A DNA stretch of 64,000 bases from Lingula anatina (taxonomy: Eukaryota; Brachiopoda; Lingulata; Lingulida; Lingulidae): NCBI RefSeq assembly GCF_001039355.2, contig NW_019776013.1, forward strand, positions 336,207-400,206. Reading direction: 5' to 3'. The notes beneath the pieces were generated by a model that was not told the DNA's origin, ran no database searches, and was given only the letters and a program-made list of their open reading frames with translations. Shown piece by piece: positions 25,966 through 38,937 of this stretch. A program made the position numbers and the translations under genes. Position 1 is the first letter of the stretch. Each line of letters opens with the position of its first letter.

Positions 25966-27299
25966 ATCCAAGAAAATCACTTCTCGCTCATCCTATATAG
26001 TATACTCAGGTGTGCACGTGCACAGCAACCCAGATACACCGCTATATTTAGACTACCATCTCATTTGAGATCCCTGAACCTGCCGTTCTTAACGGCGAAT
26101 ATTCTCTTGGCAAGGCAACATGCACAGCAGAACCACACTGCCTGCGGACTCTGTATTGCTCTTAGTCTCCACTAAGTTCGACGTTTGCCATAATGCAGGT
26201 AGGTGCCTAGACTCAAATTGTTTGATATCGGTGTGAACGTTATGTCAAAAGCTGTTCGTTGTTTGGGTTTTACATGATTTGATTATGTAAGTGAGGAGAG
26301 ATTAACGTCTTAAAGGTCGTTGAAATGAGTTATTATCAGACAGACTTTATAAAGTACAACACACATCCTATTCAAAATGCTATAAATAGATTAAACTATT
26401 CTTTTCTCTTTGGTGGTGATTTCTTTTGTGCAAAAGAAGGCCTCCGAGCCTCATTTCAGTGTTCTCGTTTTCTTCCATGTGTATTTGTGAGCGTATTTTG
26501 GGGGCGAATAAGTGCGCGTATCGTCTAGTCAACGTGGGCGGTTTAGTTATGAAGCATGATGTATGCAAAACTGATCTTTTCAGACAAAGACTATTACTTG
26601 ACCCAATGAATCCCAATGAACAGTTTACTAAGGGCACTGGAGAAGAGAATGCCCACACAAAAACCGAAGAGTGTCCCCAAACCGACCAACGTGCAAGCCA
26701 AATAGGTGTATTAACAGCTCTAATAAATGAGTGGATTAATGATAATATGCTTGAGGACTTACATGCAGAAACTAGAGCCTCCAGAATGCATGCTGTGGTC
26801 TCCGCTGAGGCAAACGGAGCCTATTTCTTGACAGATGTGATAGGACAGTCGGGTCAGACACAGGCTGAAATAGGGTCAGAAGCTGTCCAATTTTCAAACT
26901 GCCATGAATGCAGTGACTCCTCTGCCTTTACTTCCCCTTTATCAATACTATCGTCCAACACGGTAAATAGAACCTCGCCAATGTATACCTGCTAGGCATT
27001 GCTGAAGAAATGAGCTACACGCTGCAGCGACTTCCAGTCAAGGGTGATGCAAAGAATGCAGTAGAGCCGCAAGCCACTGTCTCAACTACCGCAGCTACTG
27101 AATCATTGTCACAGTAGAGAGTCTCGCCTAATATAGGCACAGCGCCACAATCGGATGTATCTGTTGATACAAAGAACGAAACTCCACGACAATTGGCAAT
27201 AAATTCAGTGAATGAAACAAGTACACAGCCCCTGCTTACAGCATCAGGAGTCACTGAAAATTCAACACAGGTTTTGAGCTCAATGAAGACAAGTACTAA

Positions 27300-27558
27300 G
27301 ACTGGGTTCCCATAGCTAGATCGATCCATCTGGATCTGTCTAACTCCCTGGGGAGTCTCGCTAAATTGCTATCAACTAACCGGCTTAAATGTCTGTCACG
27401 CCTACCGAAACAGCTAGGGGTAATTATCTTTATTAAAGATAATTACCCCCCTTAAAGCTTTACCAGGCGTGACAGAAATTTAAGCCGGTTAAGTTGTTAA
27501 CAATTTAGTGAGAGTCCTCAGGGAGATAGATCGATCCAAATATCTGTTGGAATGGTCC
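27300..27558. mobile_element. fold-back MITE, 259 bp, inside the Z pseudogene
   Basis: Two arms of about 100 bp pair around a central palindrome (GGTAATTATCTTTA and its complement at about 27418-27448); both contain TAACCGGCTTAAAT or its complement. Flanked by CTAA at 27296-27299 and 27559-27562, where the intact Z gene has one CTAA. A perfect TAGATCGATCCA direct repeat near both ends (27317 and 27527) is internal to the element. No coding capacity. Confidence 0.75.
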
Positions 27559-27814
27559 CTAAAATGTGACCAAGTATCACTGCTCCAACACCCGACGAAA
27601 ACGAATAACATTCTCCGTTTTGGTTTGATGAATTGTCTGATAGAATAGAAGAATTCAAAAGGGTGTGTCGTTCGTTTTTCTCTGACGACGAAGATCACCC
27701 GCAAGAGTCATAAAGGAAACGGGCACATCTGATCACGAGGGCGACAATACCAAAGAATTTGACAAAGTTTCAAGCAGACTTGACTCACGTATATGAAACA
27801 GTGCAGGAATAAAA

Positions 27815-29980
27815 CAAGGCAGCAAAGCTGTCAAATGTAGGGGAAAAAAAGAAGAAAATAACAATTCACAAAATAGACTACTGTCAATTCTGATGCAAAA
27901 GTACAAGTATTATGCTTAACTGCAAATTCAACATCAAATTTTAATTATGCTCAATAGGTAATACCGATGTAAGTAAACTGTGTAACAAGCATAAGGCTTC
28001 AGGCCCATGGGAGTTCAAGTTCACAAATGCCAGAATGAGAAAAATGAAAATTTCACACAAAATTGCATAAATTCAATAATAAATGATAACCCAACAGAGC
28101 TGGCTTTCTAATTTGAACTGCATGCCAATCCTAAAAATCATACTTGTAAGTTAAAAATAATAATAAGTAACGGTTTTCTTTTCATAATGTTTGTAGTAGC
28201 AGTGCAAAAAAAAATTTTGTCAATTTTGATGTAACATTACCTAATAAATTACAGAATAATTATCACCAATTTTTGATTATTGACTATAAATAGCATGGAC
28301 ATGTAGAAAATTTGATTACCATTCGGCTTCATGTCCATGGGAGCTCCGAGTCCCACAATGAATATGCCAAAACGATAATAATGAATATTTCACTAAAATG
28401 TATAACTTCCAGAAAAAGAAGCCAATTAGACTCCTTTTCCAACTCAGGCTGCATTTTAGTCCTGTGTTTCTTTTTTGAAAGTTTGACAGTCACTTAGTAA
28501 CACGGTTTTCCCATAATGCTAATGGCAGCAGCACCAAAAATTGTGTTTTCTTCTATTTTGATGCAACATAACATAATGCTTAACAGCAAAATGACCATCA
28601 ATTTTAATAATAAAATATTAGTAACATGGACATTCAGAAAACGTGACTAGCAAAGGTCTTCAGGCCCGTGGAGGTTCAAAGTCACACCTTGAAAATGCCA
28701 ATATGTGAAAAATTAAATTTTCACAAAAAATTGTTTAATTGCCAGAAAAATTTACCAACAGACTGCATTGCCTACTGAAGCTGTATTTTAGTCCCATGTT
28801 TCTATCCTGTAAGTTTGAGAACAGTAAGTGACATGGTTTTCCTTAAATGGTCATCATGGGAGGAGTGCCCAAAATAGGGGTTTCTTCAAATTTTGATGCA
28901 ACATTACATAATGCTTAACAGCATAATGACCATCAATTTTTAATAATAAGATATTAGTATCATGGATATTCAGAAAATGTGACTAGCAAAGGTCTTCAGA
29001 CCCGTGGAACTTCAAAGTCACACCTTGAAAATACCAAAATGTAAACAAGACAACACTGTTCTGAAATGGGTTTATTTCCATTTTTAACACTTTTTTAACA
29101 TAAAACAAAATAAACAGTTTACTGCCATTTTTATATGATCAACTAAGAAAATTGATGAGATGGGAAAAATATCAATGGAACGGTGTTAAATGTCCAATTT
29201 CCTCATTTATGAGATTCTGAACATAGTGGATGATTGAATCCGACAAACTGCAATGATACGAGTTTATTTCCATTTTTGACACTTTATTACACAATACACG
29301 ATGACAATTTTACCATCATTTTTACATAATCAACTAACAATGTTGTAAAGATGCAGGAAATGTCAAACAAACACTTTTACGTATCTTATTAATTCAATAA
29401 TGAGACTGTTAACATGCCTAAGAATTGAATCTGAGGAAATGTGAAAAAACAGCATAACTTCTAAAATAATGGCCCAGTTATGCTGATTTTCGAACTCAAC
29501 CTGCGCTTTAGTAAGATTGACCACTCCTGTGAGTATAATGACAATTGGCCTATCTGTTTTTCTTATATTGAGTTATCATTGTTGCATATATGCTGAAAAA
29601 AGTGTAAAAACAGCATAACTTCCATAAAAGTGGCCCAATCATGCTGATTTTTTAACCTGACCTGCGTATTATAAATATTCATCAGTCCTGTAAGTTTCAA
29701 GCAAAAAGGTAAAACGGTTTTTCACTTATCGTGTTATCAGGGTTGCATATATGCTGAAAAAAGTGAAAAAACAGTATAACTTCCATAAAAATGGCCCGAT
29801 CACGCTGATTTTCGAACTTGACCTGCGTATTATAAATATTCAGCAGCTCGGTGAGTTTCAAGCCAAAAGGTAAAACGGTATTCCACTTATCGTGTTATCG
29901 CTGAGTGCATGGCGACGACGGCGACGACGACGGCAACGACAGACGCAGGTGACGGCTATATGTACAGACTACGTCTGTAC
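27815..29980. mobile_element. 2.2-kb non-autonomous insertion in the Z pseudogene
   Basis: Comparison with intact Z shows the coding match stopping at about 27810 and resuming at about 29985, with ATAAAA on both sides (27809-27814 and 29981-29986) as a probable target duplication. The body has no long frame but contains diverged internal repeats: a unit around GCAAAGGTCTTCAGGCCC three times (28650, 28985 and a weaker one) and a unit around CAGTATAACTTCCATAAAA three times (29450-29890). The right end has CGACGACGG repeats and a TGTACAGAC/GTCTGTACA palindrome. Related partial copy at 33361-34260. Superfamily unknown. Confidence 0.7.
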
Positions 29981-30185
29981 ATAAAATGCATGCTGTCCGT
30001 ATTTATCAGACTTACACAATGATGCTGCTTTGGCTTTGGGTGAGAGGAATCGCGAAACAAACACTTCTGGATTAGACAACGAATCGGCCATCGCGACGAC
30101 CAGTTCTTCAGTGACAGAAAACAGTGACCAAGTACAAGAGAGTGTGCCGCATGAGATAAGGAATGCTCCAAACGACACAGACGGC

Positions 30186-31132
30186 AAAATGTACACCTTG
30201 ATAACTTTGTAATCATACTTAAATGTATAGGCCAGATTGATCTGGTGAAAATGCACAGAGATACGAATAAATGATAATGATGACACACCTACAAAGCATT
30301 AAACTCTTTTTACATTTCTAGTTCATTATACCGTAAAATGATAGCAATTATCTATAAATTCTTCCGGGTTAAAGATACAGAAGTTTTTTCTTTAAAAAAG
30401 AGGAGTGAGATGTTTATGCAAAATTTTTATTCTTACTTAATATGCATTTATTACAAAGATGTACATGAGCATGGATCACTCAAATTATTTCATTTTAGCA
30501 TTCAGCATATTGCACAAAGGCACGCCTTTGCCATGCAGATCGATAGTGCACTAAACCACTTGAACAAGTATAAACAATGAATTACTGTAGGGAAGTACCA
30601 AAATACAAATATTTCTAACCAGAAATATGTGTTGTCGTGTTGCAAATTGTTTATACTTTAATCCATATTTTAAGTAAAAAAAGCTCATTGACATGAGTAT
30701 ATGTTAATCTTACATCGTCGCCTATTCAACAGTATTCAAGAGTTAAAAAAAAAAGTTAAAAAGAGTAATCCCACTTTAGATAATGCATTTTTCCTTATTC
30801 TTTATGTTGTTCGCCGCCTGGCATAAATTTCAGTCAGCCTTTTGAGTAAGTCATATATTTGCATTTACAAAAAAAATAAATAAATAAATAAATGAATAAA
30901 ATGAATAAATAAAAATGAAACAAAAATTAAGAAAGACACAGCAGCAACATCAGTGCGAGAAATTTTACTATTATATTGAAAAAGTTTATCTTCTTAGTCC
31001 TTTTATATATACAGACACATCTAGTGCTGTCAACATTACATTAGCAAATCAGTCTGTTCACCGTTGAGTTTGTACTATGGTGCCGTAATACATTTGAATG
31101 TATAGCTAATCAGTAATATTTAGTTTCACATT
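30186..31132. other. downstream flank of X2, part of the segmental duplication
   Basis: Homologous to 17390-18683 downstream of X1. Contains an A-rich TAAA/TGAA simple repeat at about 30870-30905. No gene. Confidence 0.6.
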
Positions 31133-32608
31133 TTATCTCAGGTCTTCTGTGTTCACGAAATGTGACAGGTACGGCTTCAAGTGGGGCTTTATATCTATAA
31201 CCCGACGAACGCCTGAAAGTGGAAAAAACGATGTACACCGAAGTGGCCTAATTCATGTTATCGAGATAACAAGAATGCAATTTTACGTATTTGACATTTC
31301 TTTTAATGATATTAAGAATATATGTAAATCCCATGCATGGCTTTGATATAATCGTTGATACATGTAGCTTTGAGAATAAATCAACATCCACAAACAATAT
31401 CTTGGAATCGTGTTTGGGCGTTTATATCTAACTTTTTATTAATAAGTTTAAAAAACTGCTTCTCCTTCTCTATTTCGCTTTCTGATTAAAACATGACCTT
31501 ATATTCAAGAACTCACCGGACAACATAGATTTCCCACCCCTTATGTCACTAAGCTTAGGCTGTTTCTTCTCATCCCGCCGGAACTCCTCGTCCTGTAACT
31601 TTTGCTTGTGCTTGGCTCCCTGAAAGCCTCCCATAACGCCATTAACAATGTCTTCATCAAGCCTAAAATATTTAAAGAATAAAATATTTATAGGTTGGAT
31701 TAAGGAAACTTTATACGCCCTGAAAGTGACCATAATATTACACTGTATTTGTAATAGACATATTCGCCGATATGAAAAAAAGTTATTTTTAAAAATTGGT
31801 ATGAGCTATTACTGTTAAGGAAAATTTAATTCTAATTTTTATATGTACCTGAAAGTATCGTTCTAAAAGGCAGGATGGGGGATAAGTGTTAAGAAAATCT
31901 CCCCAAAAGTTGACTTGCATCACATTTGGCAACTTCAACTGTAAGTGCAATCTAAGCCAAATCAAAAGATAATCTTAATCAAATTAAAAGATAAAAGATT
32001 TAAAAAGACGCCCATGCTTTTTAAAGATGATTTTGCAATTGGGCAACACATTCGTGTATACCATGCTGATAACCCAAATATTTTTTCATGTGCTTCTCAA
32101 ATCTAGTTTTTAAATGTGCAACTTCAACCAAAACTCACCTTCCGGCATTTGGTCCTTTCTCTCTCGGTTGTATATCCGCGTTGCCATGCAACAACAGCTC
32201 AAGTACGTTGATAGCGTAACCATCGCAACGCGCTGGTGGTGCCGCCATGTCCTGACGGTGACCAAGCCACAGGAGGGTTTTCTCTATCAGCTCCTGTGTG
32301 GCCGAGACGACGACCTCTTTCGGAGCTACCATCAGCTGTGTTTGCAGACAGACTATTTCTGCTTCTATGATAGCTGTTATCTGAAGTAGATAATACTTGA
32401 TCCAGACTCTTAGACTTGATTTTAGTCTATTTTGATCCAAGACAAATCAGTAGTAGTAGTAGTACAACTGTGGAAGTAATAGTAGATGTAGTTGCAGGGT
32501 GGTAAAGGGCTTCAAAAATAATTTGTAAAATAAATAAACAAACCATCAAATAAACCATATATGTATGTATAGCTGTCAAAAAGTGCTGTCCCTCATACAA
32601 CTATGTGC

Positions 32609-32650
<42 letters not shown>

Positions 32651-34668
32651 AAAACTCACGTCGGTTCTGGCTTTGTGTTTCTGGGTAGGGAGGTTAATCT
32701 TTGAGCGTATATATGGTATAAACCCTCCATTTTTTTGTGACATTTCTGTGTTGTCTCGGGCCTCTAGCTCCTCGATCAAACCAATGTTTTGTTCATAGAC
32801 ATCGTACAGCATTTGTTTACTAGCTGAAAATGGGATTGAAATGTGATAAGCAATATCAGTTTCTTTATATCAGCATCACAACAAAGCAATGACTTTAGTC
32901 ACCAAACAGCAGTATTTTTTGTAATTTATAAAAGTAAGGTACATAAAAATATAGACGGAAAAAGCAACAGGCACAAAAATTAACAAATTTTTAGATAAAT
33001 ATCAGTGAGAGGGCTGGATAGCCATATTTAATTATCAATAAATCAATAATTCTATTGAATTATTCAATTAGTCAGTTGTGATGGCCGACCTTGAAGAGAG
33101 CGGAACTGCTGTCTCTGTGCCTGCATGAAATCAAGTCTGCTTCCAGCGTGGTGTACAGCATAACCGTCATGCTCCATGTCCTCCACCTCCTCCTCATGGT
33201 AAGACTGAAAAAAGAGGTGTAATTTGCATGTAACGTTTTTTTGGGGGAGGGATTTTTTATGCAAAAATTAGGTGTTTCAGCTGTATTAATTATATAAATT
33301 ATGAACATGATATCATTATTCAAGTGTTAAATGACATGCTAAAATGCTAAAAAAAAAAAAAACAAGGCAGTTAAGCTGTCAAATGTACAGACAAAAAGCA
33401 GAAAATGCACAAAATAGGCTACTGCCAATTCTGGTGCGATAATACATTATGCTTAACTGCAAATTATGCACAACATCTAATACCGATGAAAGTAAATTGT
33501 GTAACAAGCATAAGGCTTCAGGCCCATTCGCGTTTAAGTTTACACTTTGAAAGTGCCACAATGAGAAAAAGGAAAATTTCACAAAAACATGCATAAATTC
33601 AATAAAAAATGAAAGTCCAATAGACTCCTAAGAATTATCCTAAGAATTATCCATGTAAGTTAAACAAATTGTAAGCAACACATTTTTTTTCATGACTTTC
33701 ATCGATCATATTGGCGGCAGTGTCCAAAGTAGTTCTTCTATTTTGCTGCAATATTACTTAACCCTTAACAACGTAATCACCACCAATCTTTATTTATGCA
33801 TTGCAGGCAACATTGATATTTAGAAAATGTGACTAGCAAAGGTCTGTAGGCCCATGGAATTTCAAAGTCACCCCTTGATAATATCAAAATATAACAAGAG
33901 ATAACTAAACTGAAATGTGTTTAATTCCATATAAAACACTTTTTACACAAAACAAAATAATCAATTTAAGTTGAGCTGAGAAAAATATCAAAAGAAAAAT
34001 TTTTAAGGTCCAATCTGCTCCATTCTGTGATTCTGGACATAGTGAATGATTGAATCTGACAAACTGCAAAGATATGGGTTTATTTCCATTTTTGACACTT
34101 TATTACACAATACACAATAACAGGTTTGCCATCATTTTTATATAATTAACTTACAATATTGTTAAGATGCAGAAAATGGCAAAAAAAAACACTATAACGT
34201 AACTAATTTGTTCCATAATGAGACTGTGAACCTGCCTAAGAATTAAATCTGAGGCAAAAAACACTCATAGGCCCCATTCAGAATAGCAAGAGCCGAGTGC
34301 TAACTGGTCCATGGCTTAAATATGGCGGAACCACGTCAAATCCTGTCCGAGCCTGCTAGAGAATGTCAAATCTTTGAACAGGCACACCAACATTTGGTGG
34401 AGCCATTTTTTCTTTTTCTTTTAATATGTTCCCTAGTGAGTATTGGTGCAATCAGCGCCATTGGTATTATGCATGAACTTACCCGGTGATGCGCACTGGT
34501 ATGTCTGTGCCCGTAATCCCTCATTCCCGCAACGTAACTTTGACTTCCACGATGGCCAGGGTCCATATGATCACTTACGTGGGTCATCTCCCCAGTTATT
34601 GGGTTAGTTGGATTTTGGAACCGCATATCACATGCCTTCTTTTTGCCTTTGCTCCCTTTGAAATCCAT
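31133..34668 (-). CDS. gene X copy 2, six exons, unrecognised 310-residue protein
   Basis: Paralog of the gene at 18684-23394 with the same six-exon structure: 34668-34483, 33204-33090, 32823-32660, 32380-32139, 31662-31517 and 31212-31133, phases 0, 1, 0, 2, 1, stop TAA. Relative to X1, exon 1 lacks 30 bp (ten residues around HGFNERSPGY) and exon 2 has three extra bases; both changes keep frame. Exons 3-6 have identical lengths to X1. Intron 4 begins with the standard GTGAGT where X1 has GCGAGT. The protein is predicted intracellular, His/Arg-rich at the start and helical in the middle (FMQAQRQQFRSLQ, LIEELEARDNTEMSQ). It is divergent to Y2 over 519 bp. Intron 1 contains a partial copy of the 27815 repeat. 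Function unknown. Confidence 0.8.
32611..32647. repeat. (GA)n microsatellite next to X2 exon 3 donor
   Basis: Perfect GA tract, counterpart of 20933-20964 in X1. Confidence 0.9.
33361..34260. mobile_element. diverged partial copy of the 27815-type repeat in X2 intron 1
   Basis: Starts AACAAGGCAG like the insertion at 27815 and shares phrases such as AAAATAGGCTACTG, TATGCTTAACTGCAAATT, GACTAGCAAAGGTCT and GACACTTTATTACACAATAC in the same order, with large internal deletions. No reading frame. Confidence 0.65.
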
Positions 34669-35187
34669 CTTGTAACAAAGCTTGCAAATAATTGAATACC
34701 ACTGTTTTTTAACGAAATGACACAGCTAGCCGGGAATATAGCAAGCTTACAGAACAAATTTGCTTGTTGAGTGAAACCAAGAGGCTATGGCGCTGGTATT
34801 TATGCACGTTCTAAGGGTGGGAAATTTCAAGACCATTGGATGAATCACAAACTTTTTACGCCTTTCTCCCAAAAATACCCCTAGTCCTGGAACTTTCTAC
34901 TTTCGATATATGAATAACACTTAAAATGACGTTGTTATCCTACGATTGCTATTGGCTGATGATGAGTGGGCTTTGTGTCGTGTCATCTCTTCATTGGCTG
35001 AAGTCTGGGGATTACCAATCACGAGCGCAGATATGATTGAAATTTTGTCAGAAAATTATGATTCTTGAAAATCACCTACTTAAGAGTGGAAAACTCCCAC
35101 AGATTGAAGATATAAATGCCAAATATCCAAATGAGACAGCGAAGAAAGTTCCTGGCTAGCACAAAATTGTTACAATAAGTTAAGAAA
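34669..35187. promoter_or_regulatory. bidirectional promoter between X2 and Y2
   Basis: The 519 bp between divergent ATGs, clearly homologous to 23395-23897. GGGAAATTTC and the CCATTGG CCAAT box (about 34819-34839), the inverted CCAAT box in TCATTGGCTGAAGTC (about 34991) and TATAAA (35111-35116) are kept. The AP-1 site has changed to TGAATCA. Confidence 0.65.
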
Positions 35188-35715
35188 ATGGTGAGGTGGT
35201 TTCGACTGAAGTGCCCTTGTCCTGTTAAAGGCTGCCCAAACAGGTAAGTTACAACACGATCGATTTTCCATTCTAAGAAAGGAGACATCTACTCTAAGTA
35301 CAGTTGGACTTATGAAAATCTACACAATTAGATATACATGTATTACAAGAGAGATTTTAGTCGGCTCGAATAGACGACTCAGTCTTCCAGGTCTTCCTAA
35401 CATTTATCTTATTACCCTTTTTTTAATAGTGAGGGAAAACTTCTCAAATGGGTTTGTGCTAAAGACAAAGACGAGATGTACATCAACGAGAACGGCATAC
35501 TGGCGTGTACGCACGATAAACACGTCGGTAGAATTATCAACTGGAAATTCGATTGCGGAGATCGAGACGGAGCACACATATTCGAACATTACCAAAGCCC
35601 CGACTATGAGGGTTTCATGCATGCAATGGCTATGGCGTTACCACATATGCGCGAAGCCGGGGCAGACTGGGTTCTTTCTCTAGTTAATGCGGTGAGAATC
35701 CAATATGGGAAATGA
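35188..35715 (+). CDS. gene Y copy 2, 113-residue Cys/His-rich protein
   Basis: Full-length paralog of the gene at 23898-24714. Exons 35188-35243 and 35430-35715 (donor GTAAGT, acceptor TTTTAATAG, phase 2; intron only 186 bp). It keeps all the Cys/His positions of copy 1 (KCPCPVKGC, WVC, ILACTHDKH, KFDCGD) and the helical C-terminus ending VRIQYGK. Substitutions are mostly in the loops (for example DKDEMYINENG). No indel relative to copy 1. Family and function not recognised; predicted intracellular, possibly zinc-binding. Confidence 0.82.
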
Positions 35716-36729
35716 AATATCTCACCAACATTTGACAAAATATCTATACAGGAACTAATAATGATTGTGCAGTAAACATTTCTGTTATCTCGTTCTGAAT
35801 AATATCAGAACTTAGGGTTCTCATCTACATATACCCGTCTGAGACTTGATGAAACTGATGAAAGTTCTAAACACAATGCACAAGTACTGAAATGAGGTAG
35901 AGGCATACTCTGACCATGAGAGTAGGGTGGGTGGTACAGGTAGCACGTGCCACTCTCACTTTCTTTTTTAAACACATTCAGTAGCCGGTGCATCGCCTCC
36001 GGTCGTCATCTACTCACAAAACCGTATCATTCCAACTGAGACTGAAGTATTTGAAAAAAAAACACTTTGTATTTATTTATATTTCTGAGTTTAAAGAGGG
36101 CTTCACTACCCTAGCAGAGATCGTAAATTATGTATTTGTGTACAGTATGTAACATCATTCTAACATTTGGTGTGATTTACTATATTTGCACTACATTAGA
36201 TGTACATATAAATTCTATTTCAAATCTTCATAGCTTTGGATGAAATATGCAGTCTCCCAATCACTAAATTATCAGCATAAAAGAAGAGTAAAGTTGATCA
36301 TAAACCCATGCAAGAGCTGTTGGACTCTCACATACATGTAGGTTGACGAATCCTAAAATACTGATGATGTTGATGTTGGTTATTTGCTTTATGAAGTTTG
36401 TGTTGATAGAAACGACAGAAGTACATACTATAAGTTCAATCAAAAAAGTAGTTCTCATCATCAGTAGTTATCATCAGTTAAATGTTATATTTATATCATT
36501 ACACTAATTACTTCATTACTTCATATTCGGAGTTATTACTTTGTGCGTGTCTCTCTCTCTCTCTCTCTATTTATATTTATGTAACAGTAATAAAAAAATA
36601 TCCAAACTTCCGAGAATCCATGATTTTTTATTTATTGACTGGGCTCATAAAAGTAGGGAGTTCATGCAAACCGCAGACGGGTTTCTGGCAAATTCAAGAT
36701 ACACAACGTACTTTTACAGGACGATACTC
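35716..36729. other. downstream of Y2, no gene seen
   Basis: AT-rich, with a short (TC)n tract at about 36551-36568. Frames near 36600-36760 have no recognisable content. Confidence 0.5.
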
Positions 36730-38240
36730 TCGTCTCAATCAGAACCTAAATATTGATAAACTTGTTTCAACTTTTAACACCAGAATGAGCTTGTAAAATG
36801 CACAGATATGAGTAATTAATAAAAATAATAATTATGATAATCATACCTAGGCTATCAGTTAGACAAATCTGTTATGCATCTTTTTCAGTGCATTGAGATA
36901 ATCTGTAAGGTAATATTTAATAAACGATGGAAGGTGCGTCAGTTTCTTTTCTGAAAGGATATGTTGAGGTATATAATCAAATCAATTATAACATCCTTAC
37001 AATATGCATATACTTGAAGTTTTTTCTTAAGAAGATATGGATCAATCAAATATCATTTTACCTTTATATATTAAATTTGTGCGGCTAAAAGCATACATAC
37101 TGTAGCGATTTGGGGGGAGAAAACACCTGTCTAGACCAAGATTCGAACCCGGGACATTCGCAAACCCTTTGATAAAAATACACACAAAGCGAGCTGTAGC
37201 GAAGAACTCGCACCTGCACGCTAGAACTCCTGAAAGCTGATTAGAAAGGAATTTCCCCAGCTCATGAAGCCAATATTGATATAACGAAAAATACAATAGT
37301 CACCAACCTAAGGCCAATAGTCAAATGGTTGTATTGGGTTAACTTCATTGGGAATTACCAAGTCTTTTATTAGTTTAAATAGGGAGAACAGAGAGGAATT
37401 TCCTCATCTCATGAAGCCGATATTGTCATAGCAAAAATACGATAGTCGCCAACGTCAGGTCAGTAGTCAAAGGGTTGTATTGGGTTAACTTCATTGGGAA
37501 TTACCAAGTCTTTTATTAGTTTAAATAGGGAGAACAGAGAGGAATTTCCCCAGCTCATGAAGCCGATATTGTCATAGCAAAAATACGATAGTCGCCAACG
37601 TCAGGTCAATAGTCAAAGGGCTTGAATTGGATTTACTTTATTGGGGATTACCAAATCATTTATCAGTTTATATTTTCTCTGTGTCCGCAATTTTCTTGTT
37701 TCAGGCGATCTTTCATGACGAAAGTGGTTTTGTATCCTTCGATGGGCAATTCCAAAATTAGTAGACTATAGTCACAAACCTTTTACGCTATTAAGAAATA
37801 CAAAAAATACCTTAGATCTCCCAAGTAGGGAGCTATAAAGACCTCTCAAAATGTCTTTGTTAAAAACCCACAGATTAAATTATAAATAACAAATAAAACG
37901 GTCAAAAAAACAAATGTGCCAAAGACGATCCTGTCCAGCAAAAAGAGCAATTAAGGTGTCTCGTCGTACTTAAAACAAATATGCACCGTATATCAACGTA
38001 TGAGTAACGTATCAGTACCGTATATCAGCGTTTAAGTAATGTATATATATACATAAATACCTTGTAAAATGGCACTGTTAAAAACCCACAGATAAAATTA
38101 CAAATAACAAATAAAACGGAAACAAATGTGCCAAAGACGTTCCTGTCCAGTAAAAAAAAAAAATTGAGTAATTCAGGTGTTTCAACGTACATGTAACGTA
38201 TTTACACCGTATATCAACATATGGGTAATGTATGAGTATC
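36730..38240. pseudogene. decayed X-Y unit (flank, intron and Y promoter remnants)
   Basis: 36770-36990 loosely matches the X downstream flank. 37185-37370 matches X1 intron 1 (compare 21755-21910: GCGAAGAA-TCGC, GTCACCAACCTAA, TGGGTT-ACTTCATT). 37845-37975 and 38060-38165 are two tandem copies resembling the Y promoter and 5' leader (CCCACAGAT, TGCCAAAGACG, CCTGTCCAG; compare 23806-23895). No X or Y exon is intact, so this is a broken unit. Confidence 0.55.
37249..37660. repeat. 146-bp tandem repeat, nearly three units
   Basis: GGAATTTCC...CTCATGAAGCC recurs at 37249, 37395 and 37541, a regular 146-bp period; the second and third units are almost identical, the first has diverged. The unit derives from X intron 1-type sequence (one copy at 21820-21910). 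Confidence 0.85.
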
Positions 38241-38266
38241 GTATACGTGTTTCAGCGTTTGATAAT

Positions 38267-38269
<3 letters not shown>

Positions 38270-38338
<69 letters not shown>
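38270..38338. repeat. (TA)n microsatellite
   Basis: About 69 bp of perfect TA, flanked by irregular CGTATATCA/GAGTAACGTAT-type repeats at 37980-38420. Confidence 0.95.
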
Positions 38339-38340
<2 letters not shown>

Positions 38341-38937
38341 CGTTTCTTAAGAGTATATGAGCGTTTGATTACCGTATATAAGTGTATACTTAACGCATAT
38401 GAGGGTATGAGTAATATGGGTGGCTTGCTTCTGTTTTGTTGAAAATTGCTGTTGCTAGAAAATATCTACATGTACATCTGTCAGGCTGTATATCAGTCAA
38501 CGTTTGTGAAAAGTACTTCATTGCAATTTTAATGTCATGCTATACCGTATGCCTGGTGTATCCCTGACGGAAGGGTTCCATGCGACTCAAGCGCTCGTAT
38601 GATCTGAAAATTTTGAACGAAACATTCAAATCTCAAAATATTCTGTACGTATGCGAACGTACATGTACATCTGCGTTTGACTGCATAACGCTGATGGTCT
38701 CCCCGCCTCCACACGCGCAGTCCTTGCAGGGGTCTAGCAATTAAGCCTCAGAGCCGTGATCTAATTCCTTTAATTTATTTAGTCGGCTCTTCTTTTATGT
38801 AGGGTCGGTTATTTTTGATCAGCGGATCAGAAGATCCTCGGATCTTCTGTTCTGAATGGCCTCATAGATGGATCTCTCTCTTGTTTGTTTAAAATCTTCT
38901 TTAGTCGTATTTTTATATCCGGACTACTCAATGGGGC

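Larger units (their letters stand above)
25985..30185 (+). pseudogene. gene Z pseudogene (ankyrin/SOCS gene, N-terminal part only)
   Basis: Decayed copy of the intact gene at 55395-58181. The promoter/first-exon region (25985-26209) matches 54645-54854, the TTTTCAG acceptor at 26582 is kept, and the reading from the ATG at 26606 (MNPNEQF) follows the intact N-terminus until a stop at about 26992. Further in-frame stops and short indels follow. The copy is split by a fold-back element (27300-27558) and by a 2.2 kb insertion (27815-29980), after which it resumes (30000-30185) and ends at a duplication breakpoint. The ankyrin repeats and SOCS box are absent, so it cannot encode an adaptor. The conserved promoter could still drive a noncoding transcript. 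Confidence 0.85.
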
